From assembly GCF_001598295.1 (NCBI RefSeq), contig NZ_BCYR01000006.1, positions 248,001 to 312,000 on the forward strand: a stretch of DNA of 64,000 nt, in the 5' to 3' direction. Below, piece after piece: positions 53,694 to 63,718 of the stretch. This DNA comes from Klebsiella ornithinolytica NBRC 105727 = ATCC 31898. Lineage in GTDB: Bacteria; Pseudomonadota; Gammaproteobacteria; Enterobacterales; Enterobacteriaceae. A program made the translations under genes and the position numbers. The notes beneath the pieces are model-generated. The model saw only the letters and a list, made by a program, of their open reading frames with translations, was not told the DNA's origin and did not search any database. The first letter of the stretch is position 1; the number at the start of each line of letters is the position of its first letter.

Positions 53694-56123
53694 ATGGCCG
53701 ACCTGAACCTGAGTACCCTGACGGAAGCAGACATCATCACCAAACGCGTTATACCCGCCATCCTCGATGCTGGCTGGAACGACACAACGCAAATCAGACA
53801 AGAAGTCAAACTCCGGGACGGCAAAGTCATCGTGCGCGGTAAGGTTGCAGCGCGTAGAACGGTGAAATCCGCCGATATCGTGTTGTATCACAAGCCGGGC
53901 ATTCCGCTGGCAGTCATTGAAGCCAAAGCCAACAAGCACGAAATCGGCAAGGGGATGCAGCAGGGCATCGAGTACGCGCGCCTGCTGGACGTTCCTTTCG
54001 TCTTCGCCACCAACGGCGACGGTTTTATTTTCCGCGATGCCACGGCAGCCGAAGGCGAGCTGCTCGAAAAACATATTACTCTGGACGAGTTTCCGTCGCC
54101 AGATGAACTCTGGCATAAGCTCTGCGTCTGGAAAGGCTACACCGCAGCCCAGCTCCCGGTGATTACCCAGGACTACTACGACGACGGCAGCGGTAAATCG
54201 CCGCGTTATTACCAGCTACAGGCCGTCAATAAAACCATTGAAGCCGTCTCTGCCGGGCAAAACCGCGTTCTACTGGTGATGGCTACCGGGACGGGGAAAA
54301 CCTATACCGCTTTCCAGATCATCTGGCGCTTATGGAAAGCGAAAAGTAAGAAGCGGATCCTGTTCCTCGCCGATCGCAACATTCTGGTCGATCAGACCAA
54401 AAATAACGACTTCCTGCCGTTTGGCGCGGCGATGACCAAAGTCACCGGGCGCACTATCGATCCGGCATTTGAAATTCACCTCGCACTATACCAGGCCATC
54501 ACCGGCCCGGAAGAAGATCAAAAAGCCTTTAAACAAGTGGCGCCGGATTTCTTTGATCTGATTGTGATCGACGAATGCCATCGCGGCAGCGCCTCGGAAG
54601 ACAGCGCCTGGCGCGAAATCCTCGACTACTTCAGCGCCGCCACGCAGGTTGGTTTAACCGCCACGCCGAAAGAGACTCATGAAGTCTCCAGCACCGATTA
54701 CTTCGGTGATCCGGTGTATATCTATTCGCTTAAAGAAGGTATCGAAGACGGCTTCCTCGCCCCGTATAAAGTGGTGCGCGTCGATATCGACGTCGATCTT
54801 CAGGGCTGGCGTCCCACCAAAGGCCAGACGGATAAAAACGGCGAGCTGATCGACGACCGTATCTACAACCAGAAAGATTTTGACCGCACGATGGTGATTG
54901 ATGAGCGCACCGAACTGGTGGCAAAAACCATCACGGATTACCTCAAGCGCACCAACCCGATGGATAAAACCATCATCTTCTGTAACGACATCGATCACGC
55001 GGAGCGCATGCGCCGTGCGCTGGTCAATCTCAACCCGGAACAGGTGAAAAAGAACGACAAGTACGTGATGAAAATCACCGGCGATGACGACATCGGCAAA
55101 GCCCAGTTGGATAACTTTATTAACCCTAAAAAAGCCTATCCGGTTATCGCCACCACCTCCGAGCTGATGACCACCGGCGTGGATGCCAAAACCTGCAAAC
55201 TGGTAGTGCTGGACCAAAACATTCAGTCGATGACCAAATTCAAGCAGATCATCGGCCGCGGCACCCGTATCGATGAACGCTATGGCAAGCTGTGGTTCAC
55301 CATCCTCGATTTCAAAAAGGCCACCGAACTGTTCGCCGATGAGCGCTTTGACGGCATCCCGGAAAAGGTGATGGAGACCACGCCGCAAGATATCGCCGAC
55401 CCGGAGTCTGATTTTGAAGAGCAGTTCGACGAGCACGAGGAAGAGGCCGACGACGACATCACCGGTGCCGATGAAGATCCCGCGCCTTATACCACCACCG
55501 GTTCAGACGATGTCGGTCCGTTGCCAGAAGACGACGAGAACAAGGTACGCAAGTTCCACGTCAACGGCGTCGCCGTCGGCGTGATCGCCCAGCGCGTGCA
55601 GTATTACGACGCCGACGGCAAGCTGGTCACCGAATCCTTCAAAGACTACACCCGTAAAACGCTGCTCAAAGAGTACGCCTCGCTGGATGATTTCACCCGC
55701 AAATGGCAGGGCGCCGAGCGCAAACAGGCCATCATCAAGGAGCTGGAACAGCAGGGTATAATCTGGGAAGTGCTGGCGGAAGAGGTCGGTAAAGAGCTCG
55801 ACCCGTTCGACATGCTGTGCCACGTGGTGTATGGTCAGCCGCCGTTAACCCGCAAAGAGCGGGCGGAGAACGTGCGTAAGCGCAACTACTTCACCAAATA
55901 CTCCGACGCCGCGCAGGCGGTGCTGAATACGCTGCTGGATAAATACGCCGACACGGGCGTGCAGGAAATAGAGAGTATTCAGGTGTTGAAGCTCAAGCCG
56001 TTCGACAGCATGGGTACGCTGCCGGAGATCATTAAAAGCGGTTTCGGCGACCGTAACGGGTATAATCAGGCCATCAGCGAGCTGGAGAGCGAAATCTACC
56101 ACCTACCGCCCCGCTCCGCGTAA
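53694..56123 (+). CDS. hsdR: Type I restriction enzyme R subunit HsdR (type IB, EcoAI-like)
   Basis: This 809-residue motor and nuclease subunit has the PD-(D/E)XK core D61...E76-A-K78 ([22 protein letters not shown]), followed by a DEAD-box translocase with ATGTGKT (197-203), DECH (293-296), TATPK and the IIGRGTRID motif of the second RecA fold. The length fits EcoAI-type (IB) HsdR, which is much shorter than EcoKI HsdR. With HsdM and HsdS it cuts foreign DNA lacking the host methylation pattern. An acidic linker rich in Glu/Asp lies near residues 560-620. Confidence 0.93.
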   Translation: MADLNLSTLTEADIITKRVIPAILDAGWNDTTQIRQEVKLRDGKVIVRGKVAARRTVKSADIVLYHKPGIPLAVIEAKANKHEIGKGMQQGIEYARLLDVPFVFATNGDGFIFRDATAAEGELLEKHITLDEFPSPDELWHKLCVWKGYTAAQLPVITQDYYDDGSGKSPRYYQLQAVNKTIEAVSAGQNRVLLVMATGTGKTYTAFQIIWRLWKAKSKKRILFLADRNILVDQTKNNDFLPFGAAMTKVTGRTIDPAFEIHLALYQAITGPEEDQKAFKQVAPDFFDLIVIDECHRGSASEDSAWREILDYFSAATQVGLTATPKETHEVSSTDYFGDPVYIYSLKEGIEDGFLAPYKVVRVDIDVDLQGWRPTKGQTDKNGELIDDRIYNQKDFDRTMVIDERTELVAKTITDYLKRTNPMDKTIIFCNDIDHAERMRRALVNLNPEQVKKNDKYVMKITGDDDIGKAQLDNFINPKKAYPVIATTSELMTTGVDAKTCKLVVLDQNIQSMTKFKQIIGRGTRIDERYGKLWFTILDFKKATELFADERFDGIPEKVMETTPQDIADPESDFEEQFDEHEEEADDDITGADEDPAPYTTTGSDDVGPLPEDDENKVRKFHVNGVAVGVIAQRVQYYDADGKLVTESFKDYTRKTLLKEYASLDDFTRKWQGAERKQAIIKELEQQGIIWEVLAEEVGKELDPFDMLCHVVYGQPPLTRKERAENVRKRNYFTKYSDAAQAVLNTLLDKYADTGVQEIESIQVLKLKPFDSMGTLPEIIKSGFGDRNGYNQAISELESEIYHLPPRSA

Positions 56124-56197
56124 CCACTCCCCTTTTGTGCCTTCTGCTGCCACCGCGTAGCAGAAGGCCTTATTGTTAATGAAACATGGAACACATC

Positions 56198-57667
56198 ATG
56201 TCGATCAGTTCAGTTATCAAATCATTACAGGACATTATGCGCAAAGACGCCGGCGTGGACGGCGATGCGCAGCGCCTCGGCCAGCTCTCCTGGCTGCTGT
56301 TTCTGAAAATCTTTGACGCCCAGGAAGAGGCGCTGGAGCTGGAACAAGATAACTACCAGTATCCGATCCCGCAGCGCTACCTGTGGCGCACCTGGGCGGC
56401 AAATGCCGAGGGCATTACCGGCGATTCCCTGCTGGAGTTCGTCAACGATGACCTGTTCCCGACGCTGAAAAACCTTACCGCGCCGATTGATAAGAACCCG
56501 CGCGGCTTTGTGGTCAGGCAGGCGTTCAGCGATGCCTATAACTACATGAAAAACGGCACCCTGCTGCGTCAGGTGATTAACAAGCTGAACGAAATCGACT
56601 TTACCAGCGCCAGCGAGCGCCACCTGTTCGGCGATATTTACGAACAGATCCTGAAAGATCTGCAATCGGCAGGCAATGCCGGTGAATTTTATACCCCGCG
56701 CGCCGTCACCCGCTTTATGGTCGATCGCGTCGATCCGAAGCTCGGTGAGTCGATTATGGATCCGGCCTGCGGCACCGGCGGCTTCCTCGCCTGCGCGTTC
56801 GATCACGTAAAAAATAACTACGTGCAGAACGTGGCCGATCACCAGACGCTGCAACAGCAGATCCACGGCGTGGAGAAAAAACAGCTCCCGCACCTGCTGG
56901 CAACCACCAATATGCTGCTGCACGGCATTGAAGTGCCGGTGCAAATTCGTCACGACAACACCCTCAACAAGCCGCTGTCGTCGTGGGATGAACAGCTGGA
57001 TGTCATCGTCACCAACCCGCCGTTCGGCGGCACTGAAGAGGATGGCATCGAGAAGAACTTCCCGGCAGAAATGCAGACCCGTGAAACGGCGGATCTGTTT
57101 CTGCAGTTGATCATTGAAGTGCTGGCGAAAAACGGCCGCGCGGCGGTGGTGCTGCCGGACGGCACGCTGTTTGGCGAAGGGGTGAAAACCAAAATTAAAA
57201 AGCTGCTCACCGAGGAGTGCAACCTGCACACCATCGTGCGTCTGCCGAACGGCGTGTTTAACCCGTACACCGGGATTAAAACCAACCTGCTGTTCTTTAC
57301 CAAAGGCCAGCCGACCAAAGAAATCTGGTTCTACGAGCACCCGTACCCGGCGGGCGTGAAGAACTACAGCAAAACCAAACCGATGAAGTTTGAGGAGTTC
57401 CAGGCCGAGATCGACTGGTGGGGTAACGAGGCCGACGGCTTCGCCAGCCGTGTCGAAAACGAGCAAGCGTGGAAGGTCAGCATCGACGAGGTGATTGGCC
57501 GCAACTTTAACCTCGATATCAAGAACCCGCATCAGGCGGAAACCGTCAGCCACGATCCGGACGAACTGCTGGCGCAGTACGCAAAGCAGCAGGAAGCGAT
57601 CCAGACCCTGCGCCACCAATTGCGCGATATCCTCGGCGCGGCGCTCGCCGGTAAGGAGGCCAACTGA
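56198..57667 (+). CDS. hsdM: Type I restriction-modification N6-adenine methyltransferase HsdM
   Basis: The 489-residue methyltransferase subunit has the SAM-binding motif I DPACGTGGF (residues 188-196) and catalytic motif IV TNPPFGG (272-278), with an N-terminal helical HsdM domain (RLGQLSWLLFLKIFD). Its length and start (MSISSVIKSLQDIMRK) match EcoAI-type HsdM, so an in-frame ATG at 56186 is not preferred. It methylates adenine in the target selected by HsdS. Its stop overlaps the hsdS start (TGATG). Confidence 0.94.
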   Translation: MSISSVIKSLQDIMRKDAGVDGDAQRLGQLSWLLFLKIFDAQEEALELEQDNYQYPIPQRYLWRTWAANAEGITGDSLLEFVNDDLFPTLKNLTAPIDKNPRGFVVRQAFSDAYNYMKNGTLLRQVINKLNEIDFTSASERHLFGDIYEQILKDLQSAGNAGEFYTPRAVTRFMVDRVDPKLGESIMDPACGTGGFLACAFDHVKNNYVQNVADHQTLQQQIHGVEKKQLPHLLATTNMLLHGIEVPVQIRHDNTLNKPLSSWDEQLDVIVTNPPFGGTEEDGIEKNFPAEMQTRETADLFLQLIIEVLAKNGRAAVVLPDGTLFGEGVKTKIKKLLTEECNLHTIVRLPNGVFNPYTGIKTNLLFFTKGQPTKEIWFYEHPYPAGVKNYSKTKPMKFEEFQAEIDWWGNEADGFASRVENEQAWKVSIDEVIGRNFNLDIKNPHQAETVSHDPDELLAQYAKQQEAIQTLRHQLRDILGAALAGKEAN

Positions 57668-59316
57668 TGGCGGTGGAAAAACTGATTGTCGACCATATTG
57701 ATACCTGGACCACGGCGCTGCAAACTCGCTCTACGGCCGGGCGCGGCAGCTCCGGCAAGATCGATCTGTATGGGATTAAGAAGCTGCGCGAGCTGATTCT
57801 GGAACTGGCGGTGCGCGGCAAGCTGGTGCCGCAGGATCCGCACGACGAACCGGCGTCAGAGTTGCTGAAACGCATTGCAGCGGAAAAAGCCGAGCTGGTG
57901 AAGCTGGGGAAAATTAAAAAGCCCAAGCCGCTGCCGGAGATTAGCGAGGAAGAGAAGCCGTTTGAGCTGCCAGAGGGGTGGGAGTGGGTACGGCTGGGTG
58001 ATTTTACCAATATTATTCGCGGTATAACTTTCCCTGGAAGTGAAAAAGCTCAAACTTATTCTCAAGGTAAAATAGCCTGTTTAAGAACAGCAAACGTTCA
58101 GGAACAAATTGATTGGGATGATTTAATATATATTTCAGACAGTTTTGTAAAAAGAGAAGATCAATTTCTTCAAGAAAACGACATCGTAATGTCTATGGCT
58201 AATAGTCGGGAATTAGTTGGTAAAGTTGCATTAGCTTCTCTGCCTAACCATAGCAAATTCACCTTCGGCGGTTTTCTGAGTGTGCTTAGACCATTATTTG
58301 TGAATGAGCAATACCTAATGGCTCTACTCAGATGCGAGACGTATAAATCACAACTAATTGAATCTGCTAGCCAAACTACAAATATTGCTAATATATCATT
58401 AGCAAAACTGAATCCCTTACTTGTATGTCTTCCCCCAGCTAACGAGCAAAATTGTATTGCCAAAAAACTGAGTGAACTCATGTCCCTCTGCGACCAACTG
58501 GAACAGCACTCCCTGACCAGCCTGGACGCCCATCAACAGCTGGTTGAAACCCTGCTAACCACGCTAACCAACAGCCAGAACGCCGATGAACTGGCCGAAA
58601 ACTGGGCGCGTATCAGCGAGCATTTCGACACACTGTTTACCACCGAAGCCAGCATTGACGCCTTAAAACAAACCATTCTGCAACTGGCGGTGATGGGTAA
58701 ACTGGTTCAAAGCACTGATGTTGTCGAATATAAAAAGCTAAAAACGTTTCTTTCTTTTGGCCCAAGAAATGGGTTTTCTCCTGTAGAATCAAAAAATAAT
58801 ACTCGGTTCAAAGCCTTAAAGCTTGGTGCAACTTCTTATGGAGAACTAAATATACAAGAATCCAAGTTTGTAGATATTGACATCGATAATAACAGCCATC
58901 TGTATATTAAAGAGGGTGACATTTTAATTCAAAGGGGAAACTCTGCAAATTTTGTTGGCTGTAATGTTTTGGTAAAAGAAAATCACAAAAATATCATTTA
59001 TCCAGATCTAATGATGAAAATAAGAACAAATGAAGATCTCTTACCCGAATATGCTTCTATTTGGCTATCATCACCTTTAGCCAGGGGATTTATGTGGGAC
59101 AGAATGACCGGAACATCGGGAACAATGCCTAAAATCAGCAAGAAAGTAGTCGAAGAAATTCCGATTATAGTTCCATCTATTGCTACCCAGCAAAAATGCA
59201 TAGCATTCGTGAATCTGGCTACCAAGATTTGCTCTGATCTTAAAACTCGTCTGCAAACCAGCCAACAAACCCAGCTCCACCTGGCCGACGCCCTCACCGA
59301 CGCCGCCATAAATTAA
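57667..59316 (+). CDS. hsdS: Type I restriction-modification specificity subunit HsdS
   Basis: The 549-residue subunit has two target-recognition domains, each followed by a conserved helical spacer. The spacer motifs [18 protein letters not shown] (about residue 41) and [17 protein letters not shown] (about residue 336) are diverged copies of one another. DNA coding for the recognition domains (about 57998-58470 and 58725-59215) is much richer in A+T than the conserved parts, a sign of domain exchange by recombination. The recognised sequence cannot be inferred from sequence alone. The ATG overlaps the hsdM stop. Confidence 0.92.
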   Translation: MAVEKLIVDHIDTWTTALQTRSTAGRGSSGKIDLYGIKKLRELILELAVRGKLVPQDPHDEPASELLKRIAAEKAELVKLGKIKKPKPLPEISEEEKPFELPEGWEWVRLGDFTNIIRGITFPGSEKAQTYSQGKIACLRTANVQEQIDWDDLIYISDSFVKREDQFLQENDIVMSMANSRELVGKVALASLPNHSKFTFGGFLSVLRPLFVNEQYLMALLRCETYKSQLIESASQTTNIANISLAKLNPLLVCLPPANEQNCIAKKLSELMSLCDQLEQHSLTSLDAHQQLVETLLTTLTNSQNADELAENWARISEHFDTLFTTEASIDALKQTILQLAVMGKLVQSTDVVEYKKLKTFLSFGPRNGFSPVESKNNTRFKALKLGATSYGELNIQESKFVDIDIDNNSHLYIKEGDILIQRGNSANFVGCNVLVKENHKNIIYPDLMMKIRTNEDLLPEYASIWLSSPLARGFMWDRMTGTSGTMPKISKKVVEEIPIIVPSIATQQKCIAFVNLATKICSDLKTRLQTSQQTQLHLADALTDAAIN

Positions 59317-59336
59317 CCCGCCCCCAGAAACCAATA

Positions 59337-59356
59337 AAGCGGCTAAATAGCCGCTT
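59337..59356 (+). terminator. Hairpin terminator after hsdS
   Basis: AAGCGGCTA and TAGCCGCTT are perfect inverted repeats with a minimal loop, 20 bp beyond the hsdS stop. The following CGTT is only weakly T-rich, so termination efficiency is uncertain. Confidence 0.65.
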
Positions 59357-59438
59357 CGTTCCCATCACCAGAAATAATGCATCCCCGCATCCACACCATT
59401 ATTTTCATTCATTTTCAGCTGGACTTTTCTTCTATTCC

Positions 59439-59454
59439 CTGATGATATGTACAG
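59439..59454 (+). promoter_or_regulatory. LexA box upstream of symE
   Basis: CTGATGATATGTACAG has the CTG-N10-CAG form and A/T-rich centre of a LexA site. E. coli symE is SOS-regulated by LexA, so this is very likely the symE operator-promoter. Confidence 0.7.
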
Positions 59455-59461
59455 GTATTTA

Positions 59462-59586
59462 TATCCGTCATACTTCAAGTTGCCTGTGCGTTGGCTGCGC
59501 TCGTTCACCCCAGTCACGTACTCATTTACGCTCCTGGGGATTCACTCCCTGGCCGCCTTCATGCAACTCGAATTATTTTGGGTATA
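59462..59586 (-). repeat. ERIC (IRU) element in the symE leader
   Basis: This 125-bp imperfect palindrome runs from TATCCGTCATACTTCAAG to AATTATTTTGGGTATA. It contains the ERIC core CACCCCAGTCACGTACTC and CTCCTGGGGATTCAC, in the inverse of the usual orientation. It begins only 7 bp after the LexA box and ends 71 bp before the symE ATG, so it would be transcribed in the symE mRNA leader. Confidence 0.88.
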
Positions 59587-59590
59587 ACGC

Positions 59591-59663
59591 AAGACGCCCG
59601 TGCAGCAACACGAGCGTCCCGCTAATCACAATCACTATTTCTAGAGGAATAGCCATCATGACT
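59591..59663 (-). ncRNA. symR: SymR antisense RNA to the symE 5' region
   Basis: The minus strand beginning AGTCATGATGGCTATTCC and running through AATAGTGATTGTGATTAGCG resembles E. coli SymR, which is antisense to symE and represses its synthesis. A promoter is visible on the same strand: -10 TAGAAT (complement 59671-59676) and -35-like TTCTGG (complement 59694-59699), 17 bp apart, placing the start near 59663. The RNA would end at a 10-bp stem (GACGCTCGTG with CACGGGCGTC) around 59593-59618. It overlaps the symE ribosome site and start codon. Resemblance is from recall, not alignment. Confidence 0.7.
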
Positions 59664-59993
59664 ACCCCGCATTCTATTGCAGAATTCACCGATCCAGAAG
59701 TCTCTCCAACGAATAACCGTCATTTAACCGTGAGCTATGCGACGCGTCATCCTGATTACCAGCGTATTCCGGCGTTGACCATGAAGGGTCAGTGGCTGGA
59801 GGCGGCGGGTTTTGCCACCGGCACCGAAGTGGATCTTAAGGTGATGAACGGCTGTATCGTCATTACCGCCAGGCAGCCGGAGCCGGAACTCACCGCCTCT
59901 CTGCGCCAGGTCAGCAAGCTGTCGGCACGCAAGCAGAAACAGGTGCAGGTGTTAATCGACGTGATCGTCGGGCAAAAACCTAAGCTGGCATAA
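59658..59993 (+). CDS. symE: SymE-type SOS-induced endoribonuclease toxin
   Basis: The 111-residue protein resembles E. coli SymE (113 aa) throughout: [44 protein letters not shown] and the basic tail [15 protein letters not shown]. The AbrB-like fold acts as a toxin linked to RNA cleavage or nucleoid condensation when over-produced. The ATG at 59658 has an AGAGGAA site 9 bases upstream; the frame continues upstream through the ERIC repeat, which should not be translated. It is probably controlled by LexA and by SymR. Confidence 0.88.
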   Translation: MTTPHSIAEFTDPEVSPTNNRHLTVSYATRHPDYQRIPALTMKGQWLEAAGFATGTEVDLKVMNGCIVITARQPEPELTASLRQVSKLSARKQKQVQVLIDVIVGQKPKLA

Positions 59994-60223
59994 GCTCAAT
60001 CCCCGGGAGCACTGCGCTAGCCGGGGCTACAAGTTTACCACCATCTGCAGGTTCAGAATCCCTGACAGGTGCGCAACCCCACCTCAAGGAAGCCTGGTTT
60101 CCCTGGGCCCAAGCTCGTATATCCCTCCGCTGACACAACGAGCGCTTTTTCTTTTTTTCCTAAAGGGTATGCTTCGTATGATAAAAACCATTTGTAAAAC
60201 GGATATCACTCGGGGAGAACGGA
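59994..60223. other. symE-mcrB intergenic region with REP-like unit and terminator
   Basis: A REP-like CCCCGGGAGCACTGCGCTAG-type palindrome begins at about 60001. A hairpin (AGCTCGT at 60112-60118 with ACGAGC at 60138-60143) is followed by GCTTTTTCTTTTTTT, consistent with a rho-independent terminator. The mcrB promoter probably lies in the A/T-rich 60155-60210 region. Confidence 0.55.
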
Positions 60224-62296
60224 ATGGAGTCACATCAGCAGACTTTGGCACTATTTTTTAAGTCACTGACTCAGAAAAATAGTGAGTTTGACCCCGAATG
60301 GGGGGCTGGATACCGGGACATAACCTCCCGGGTGCGGCGTGAAAATCCAGATTTTAGCCACCGGGCCATCCAGGATTTGTGGTACACCCGCGACAACAGA
60401 GTGGCCAGCCTAAAACAGGGTGGTATGTCTTATGAAGAATTTAATCAAGCACAGGACCAGCTTCGTGAATTAACAAAAATTATTGCCTCGGGCTGTACAG
60501 CGGAAAATTTTGATCGTGCCTATCAGTTTTTACAACAGCTAAAAGAATATGGCATCGTGAAGAAGTTTTATCGTGCGCTTCTTTGCCGCACCTTTTCCGC
60601 ATTTTACCCTGACCAGTTAACCAGTATCATTAAGGAAGATGTTTTCTTCCGGGTTTATAATTACTGCAACAATAAATTCAGTCTCGGACTCCCGGAAGAC
60701 TATAACTGGGATACGGCAACCTGGTTCAGGTTAAATCTGTTACTAAAAAAAGAGCTTCGGCAGCAGCTCCATGATGAGCAGGATGATATTGAGTTAAATA
60801 TGTCTCTCTGGCATCTGTATAACCTGGAAATTGCCGAAGAAAGCAATGTTGCAATCGAAGCGAGTATTACAGAATCGACGACGGCAGAGCAAGATGATGA
60901 GCCAATCGATATTTTACCGCCAAAAAACTTAATCCTTTACGGCCCTCCGGGAACCGGTAAAACCTACAAGACCATTGAAATTGCGGTACGTGCCTGCGAA
61001 CCTCAGGCATTCTCCCGTCTCGATGGTAAAGAAAGAACCGAACGTCGGGTAGAGCTCAAAAAACTCTACGATGCGCTGGTTGAAGAGAAGCGCATTCGCT
61101 TTATCACATTCCATCAAAGCTTTGGTTATGAAGAATTTATTGAAGGATTAAGAGCGGAAACCAGCGACGATGGCAGCGTGCGCTATGATATTAAACCGGG
61201 TGTGTTTAAGCAGATCTGTGAAGACGCTTCTTTCGGTGACTCTGGAATGCAGCTCGCGCTGGACGAAGCCGTAGAAAAGCTTAAAGAGCAATGCGCCGAG
61301 CAAAATGGCGTGACGCTCAAAACGACAAATGGCAGTATGTTCAAAGTGACCTACGCCAATAACAGCACCTTCCGTATCTTCCCTTCACAATCGAAGAACG
61401 ACCGACTTGAAAGCGGCTACCCGGCGTCTATCGAGAATATTCGTCGCTTATATCATGGTGAGACCGAAAATATTTACAACATCTCCTACGTTCGCGGCAT
61501 TCTTAATTATCTCATTCATCATTTCAATATTCCCGACACGCCACGGACAATAACAGAAAAGAAAAAACAAAACTACGTCCTCATTATTGATGAAATAAAC
61601 CGCGGGAATATTTCTAAGATTTTCGGCGAGCTCATTACGCTGATTGAGACATCAAAGCGAGCGGGAGAAGCCGAAGCGCTGAGCGTAAGTCTCCCCTACT
61701 CCGCTAAACCGTTTTCTGTTCCTGGCAATCTCTTCATTGTTGGCACCATGAATACCGCAGACCGTTCTCTAACCGCTTTGGATACAGCGCTGCGTCGACG
61801 CTTTGAATTTGAAGCGCTGATGCCCGATGCCTCGGTGCTGAATGATACTCATATTCATGGTATCGACCTCAAAGCGCTGCTGATTACCCTGAACGCACGT
61901 ATCCAGGCCCTCTACGACAGTGAACATACGCTAGGGCATGCCTTTTTCATTCCGGTGGTGCAGGCAAAAGATAATCCCGTCGAGGCGCTAAAAAGATTAA
62001 AACGCGTAATGAAAAATAAGGTTCTTCCGTTACTGGAAGAGTATTTCTACAACGACTGGCAGAAAATCCGTCTGGTCCTTGGCGATAATCAAAAAGCGGA
62101 TCAGACGCTGCGCTTCATCCGTTCCGTCGCTAATCAGAACGACGTGTCAACGCTGTTTGGCCAGACGGCAATTGAGGACCTTGAAGAAGCCGGCGTGAGC
62201 TATCAGCTATGCAAGGATAATGATCCGGTATGGGATAACCCGCAGGCTTACCAGCAGATTTACCAACCGCAGGCTAAAGCCGCGGAGCAGCGCTGA
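60224..62296 (+). CDS. mcrB: McrB-type AAA+ GTPase subunit of a modification-dependent restriction system
   Basis: The 690-residue protein has an AAA+ domain with Walker A GPPGTGKT (240-247), Walker B VLIIDEINRGN (452-462) and the McrB signature MNTADRS (509-515). About 200 residues lie between Walker A and B, longer than usual. The N-terminal 230 residues do not look like the methylcytosine-binding DUF3578 domain of E. coli McrB (459 aa), so the DNA modification recognised may differ. It is the motor of the nuclease in the next gene, whose ATG overlaps its stop. The start follows a GGGGAG site. Confidence 0.88.
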   Translation: MESHQQTLALFFKSLTQKNSEFDPEWGAGYRDITSRVRRENPDFSHRAIQDLWYTRDNRVASLKQGGMSYEEFNQAQDQLRELTKIIASGCTAENFDRAYQFLQQLKEYGIVKKFYRALLCRTFSAFYPDQLTSIIKEDVFFRVYNYCNNKFSLGLPEDYNWDTATWFRLNLLLKKELRQQLHDEQDDIELNMSLWHLYNLEIAEESNVAIEASITESTTAEQDDEPIDILPPKNLILYGPPGTGKTYKTIEIAVRACEPQAFSRLDGKERTERRVELKKLYDALVEEKRIRFITFHQSFGYEEFIEGLRAETSDDGSVRYDIKPGVFKQICEDASFGDSGMQLALDEAVEKLKEQCAEQNGVTLKTTNGSMFKVTYANNSTFRIFPSQSKNDRLESGYPASIENIRRLYHGETENIYNISYVRGILNYLIHHFNIPDTPRTITEKKKQNYVLIIDEINRGNISKIFGELITLIETSKRAGEAEALSVSLPYSAKPFSVPGNLFIVGTMNTADRSLTALDTALRRRFEFEALMPDASVLNDTHIHGIDLKALLITLNARIQALYDSEHTLGHAFFIPVVQAKDNPVEALKRLKRVMKNKVLPLLEEYFYNDWQKIRLVLGDNQKADQTLRFIRSVANQNDVSTLFGQTAIEDLEEAGVSYQLCKDNDPVWDNPQAYQQIYQPQAKAAEQR

Positions 62297-63618
62297 TGGC
62301 GGGCACCTCGTACTCCATTTTCGAATACGGCTATCTGGTTAATGAAGAGGACAGCGGCAAATTAACCGATTCGGTGTCTTTACCCGCATCGGCGTTTCAT
62401 TGGCTGGAACAACGCTGCCTGAACGATGAAGACAGTGAGGATCGGCGTTTACTATCCTTACGCGCCCTGAACGGCATCAAAGTCATCCAGGTGAAGAATT
62501 ATGTTGGCGTCATCGCACTCCCCCAGCAGAGAATGATTGAAGTTCTGCCGAAGGCGGATAAGAGACAGGAAAACGCATCGCACGCGCGTTCTCGACTGCT
62601 GATGATGCTGTCGACATTACAAAATTTTCGTCATATCGAGACCACGGCAGCGAGCATCATGACGTCGAAGATGACCTTAATGGATATCTTCGTTCAGCAA
62701 TTTGTGACCAGTCTCGAAGCTATCGTCCGCAAAGGTCTCAAACACGATTATCTTCGTCAGCAGAACAATTTGCCGTGGCTGAAGGGAAAACTTCTGGTCA
62801 GCGAGCAGCTGAAAAAAAACAGCGTCCGCCGCGATCGTTTTTATGTCGAATATGATGAATACCGCGTCGAGCGGCTTGAAAACAGATTGCTAAAAACCGC
62901 GATCGATAAGGTGTATGGCTACACCAGTAGCCCCGCGCTGCTGCAGAAATTGAATCGTCTACAAGCGCTATTTGAACCCATCCCCGGGATCGGTAATGTT
63001 GATATGGCTTTCCGGCAGGTTCACCTCGATCGCCACATGCAGCATTATTCTCCGGCGCTGGAGTGGGCAAAGCTCATTCTAAAAGGTCATTCACCGCACT
63101 GTATGCAGGGGCATGCTCAGGCCATTTCACTTCTCTTTCCAATGGAGGCCGTGTTTGAATCCTTTGTCACTGCCTGGCTGCGCTATCGTTGCCATGCTCA
63201 CTGGCAGGTGAAGCCGCAATCAAAGTCACATTATCTTGTCCACCAGGGTGAAACGCCCAGATTTCAGCTCCGGCCAGATGTATGGCTTATCCCGCGTAAC
63301 GGCCCGGAGGTCTCTGCCGTCATTTGCGATATGAAATGGAAAATAGTGGATGCCACGCAAGATAAGCTTAACCTCGCGCAAAGCGATTTGTACCAGATGC
63401 TGGCATACGGGATAAATCATCTACGCGGCGAGGGGGATATGTTGCTGATCTACCCGCACCATAAAGGCTTCACGGCGCCGCCGATTCACCCGTATGAGTT
63501 CCGCCATTCCGAGAGTAAAACGCTACGGCTGTGGGTCGTTCCCTTTGAAACAGGAACCAGCCTGGATACCTCAATGCTGCATATGCCTGAAAACTTTACC
63601 CTTGCGGGCGTAAACTAA
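62296..63618 (+). CDS. mcrC: McrC-type nuclease subunit
   Basis: The 440-residue McrC-family protein has an N-terminal beta-rich bridge domain and a C-terminal PD-(D/E)XK nuclease core: E284 (FPMEAVFESF), D328 (LRPDVWLI) and D345-x-K347 (VICDMKWKI). It cleaves DNA when driven by its McrB partner. It is about 90 residues longer than E. coli McrC. Its ATG overlaps the mcrB stop by one base (TGATG), so the two are translationally coupled. Confidence 0.9.
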   Translation: MAGTSYSIFEYGYLVNEEDSGKLTDSVSLPASAFHWLEQRCLNDEDSEDRRLLSLRALNGIKVIQVKNYVGVIALPQQRMIEVLPKADKRQENASHARSRLLMMLSTLQNFRHIETTAASIMTSKMTLMDIFVQQFVTSLEAIVRKGLKHDYLRQQNNLPWLKGKLLVSEQLKKNSVRRDRFYVEYDEYRVERLENRLLKTAIDKVYGYTSSPALLQKLNRLQALFEPIPGIGNVDMAFRQVHLDRHMQHYSPALEWAKLILKGHSPHCMQGHAQAISLLFPMEAVFESFVTAWLRYRCHAHWQVKPQSKSHYLVHQGETPRFQLRPDVWLIPRNGPEVSAVICDMKWKIVDATQDKLNLAQSDLYQMLAYGINHLRGEGDMLLIYPHHKGFTAPPIHPYEFRHSESKTLRLWVVPFETGTSLDTSMLHMPENFTLAGVN

Positions 63619-63718
63619 CTCCGGCACCGCCGCGATTACCGGGGCACGCGGGTTGCTCGTCCGGATAAGGCGCGACAGGCTCAAGCGCCGGGAACGCGCA
63701 GGCATGGCCGGTAGAGGC
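63619..63718. repeat. REP-like palindromes after mcrC
   Basis: The 100-bp gap between the convergent mcrC and brnA-like genes holds GC-rich REP-type units (CCGGCACCGCCGCGATTACC, GTCCGGATAAGGCGCGACAG and GCGCCGGGAAC). No gene is present. Confidence 0.6.

Noticed and set aside
56225-57619. 464-codon open frame on the minus strand opposite hsdM
   Set aside because: HsdM motifs on the plus strand are unmistakable; the antisense translation has no domain-like sequence.
59442-59657. Extension of the symE frame through the ERIC repeat
   Set aside because: The family start and ribosome site are at 59658; the upstream part translates a repeat.
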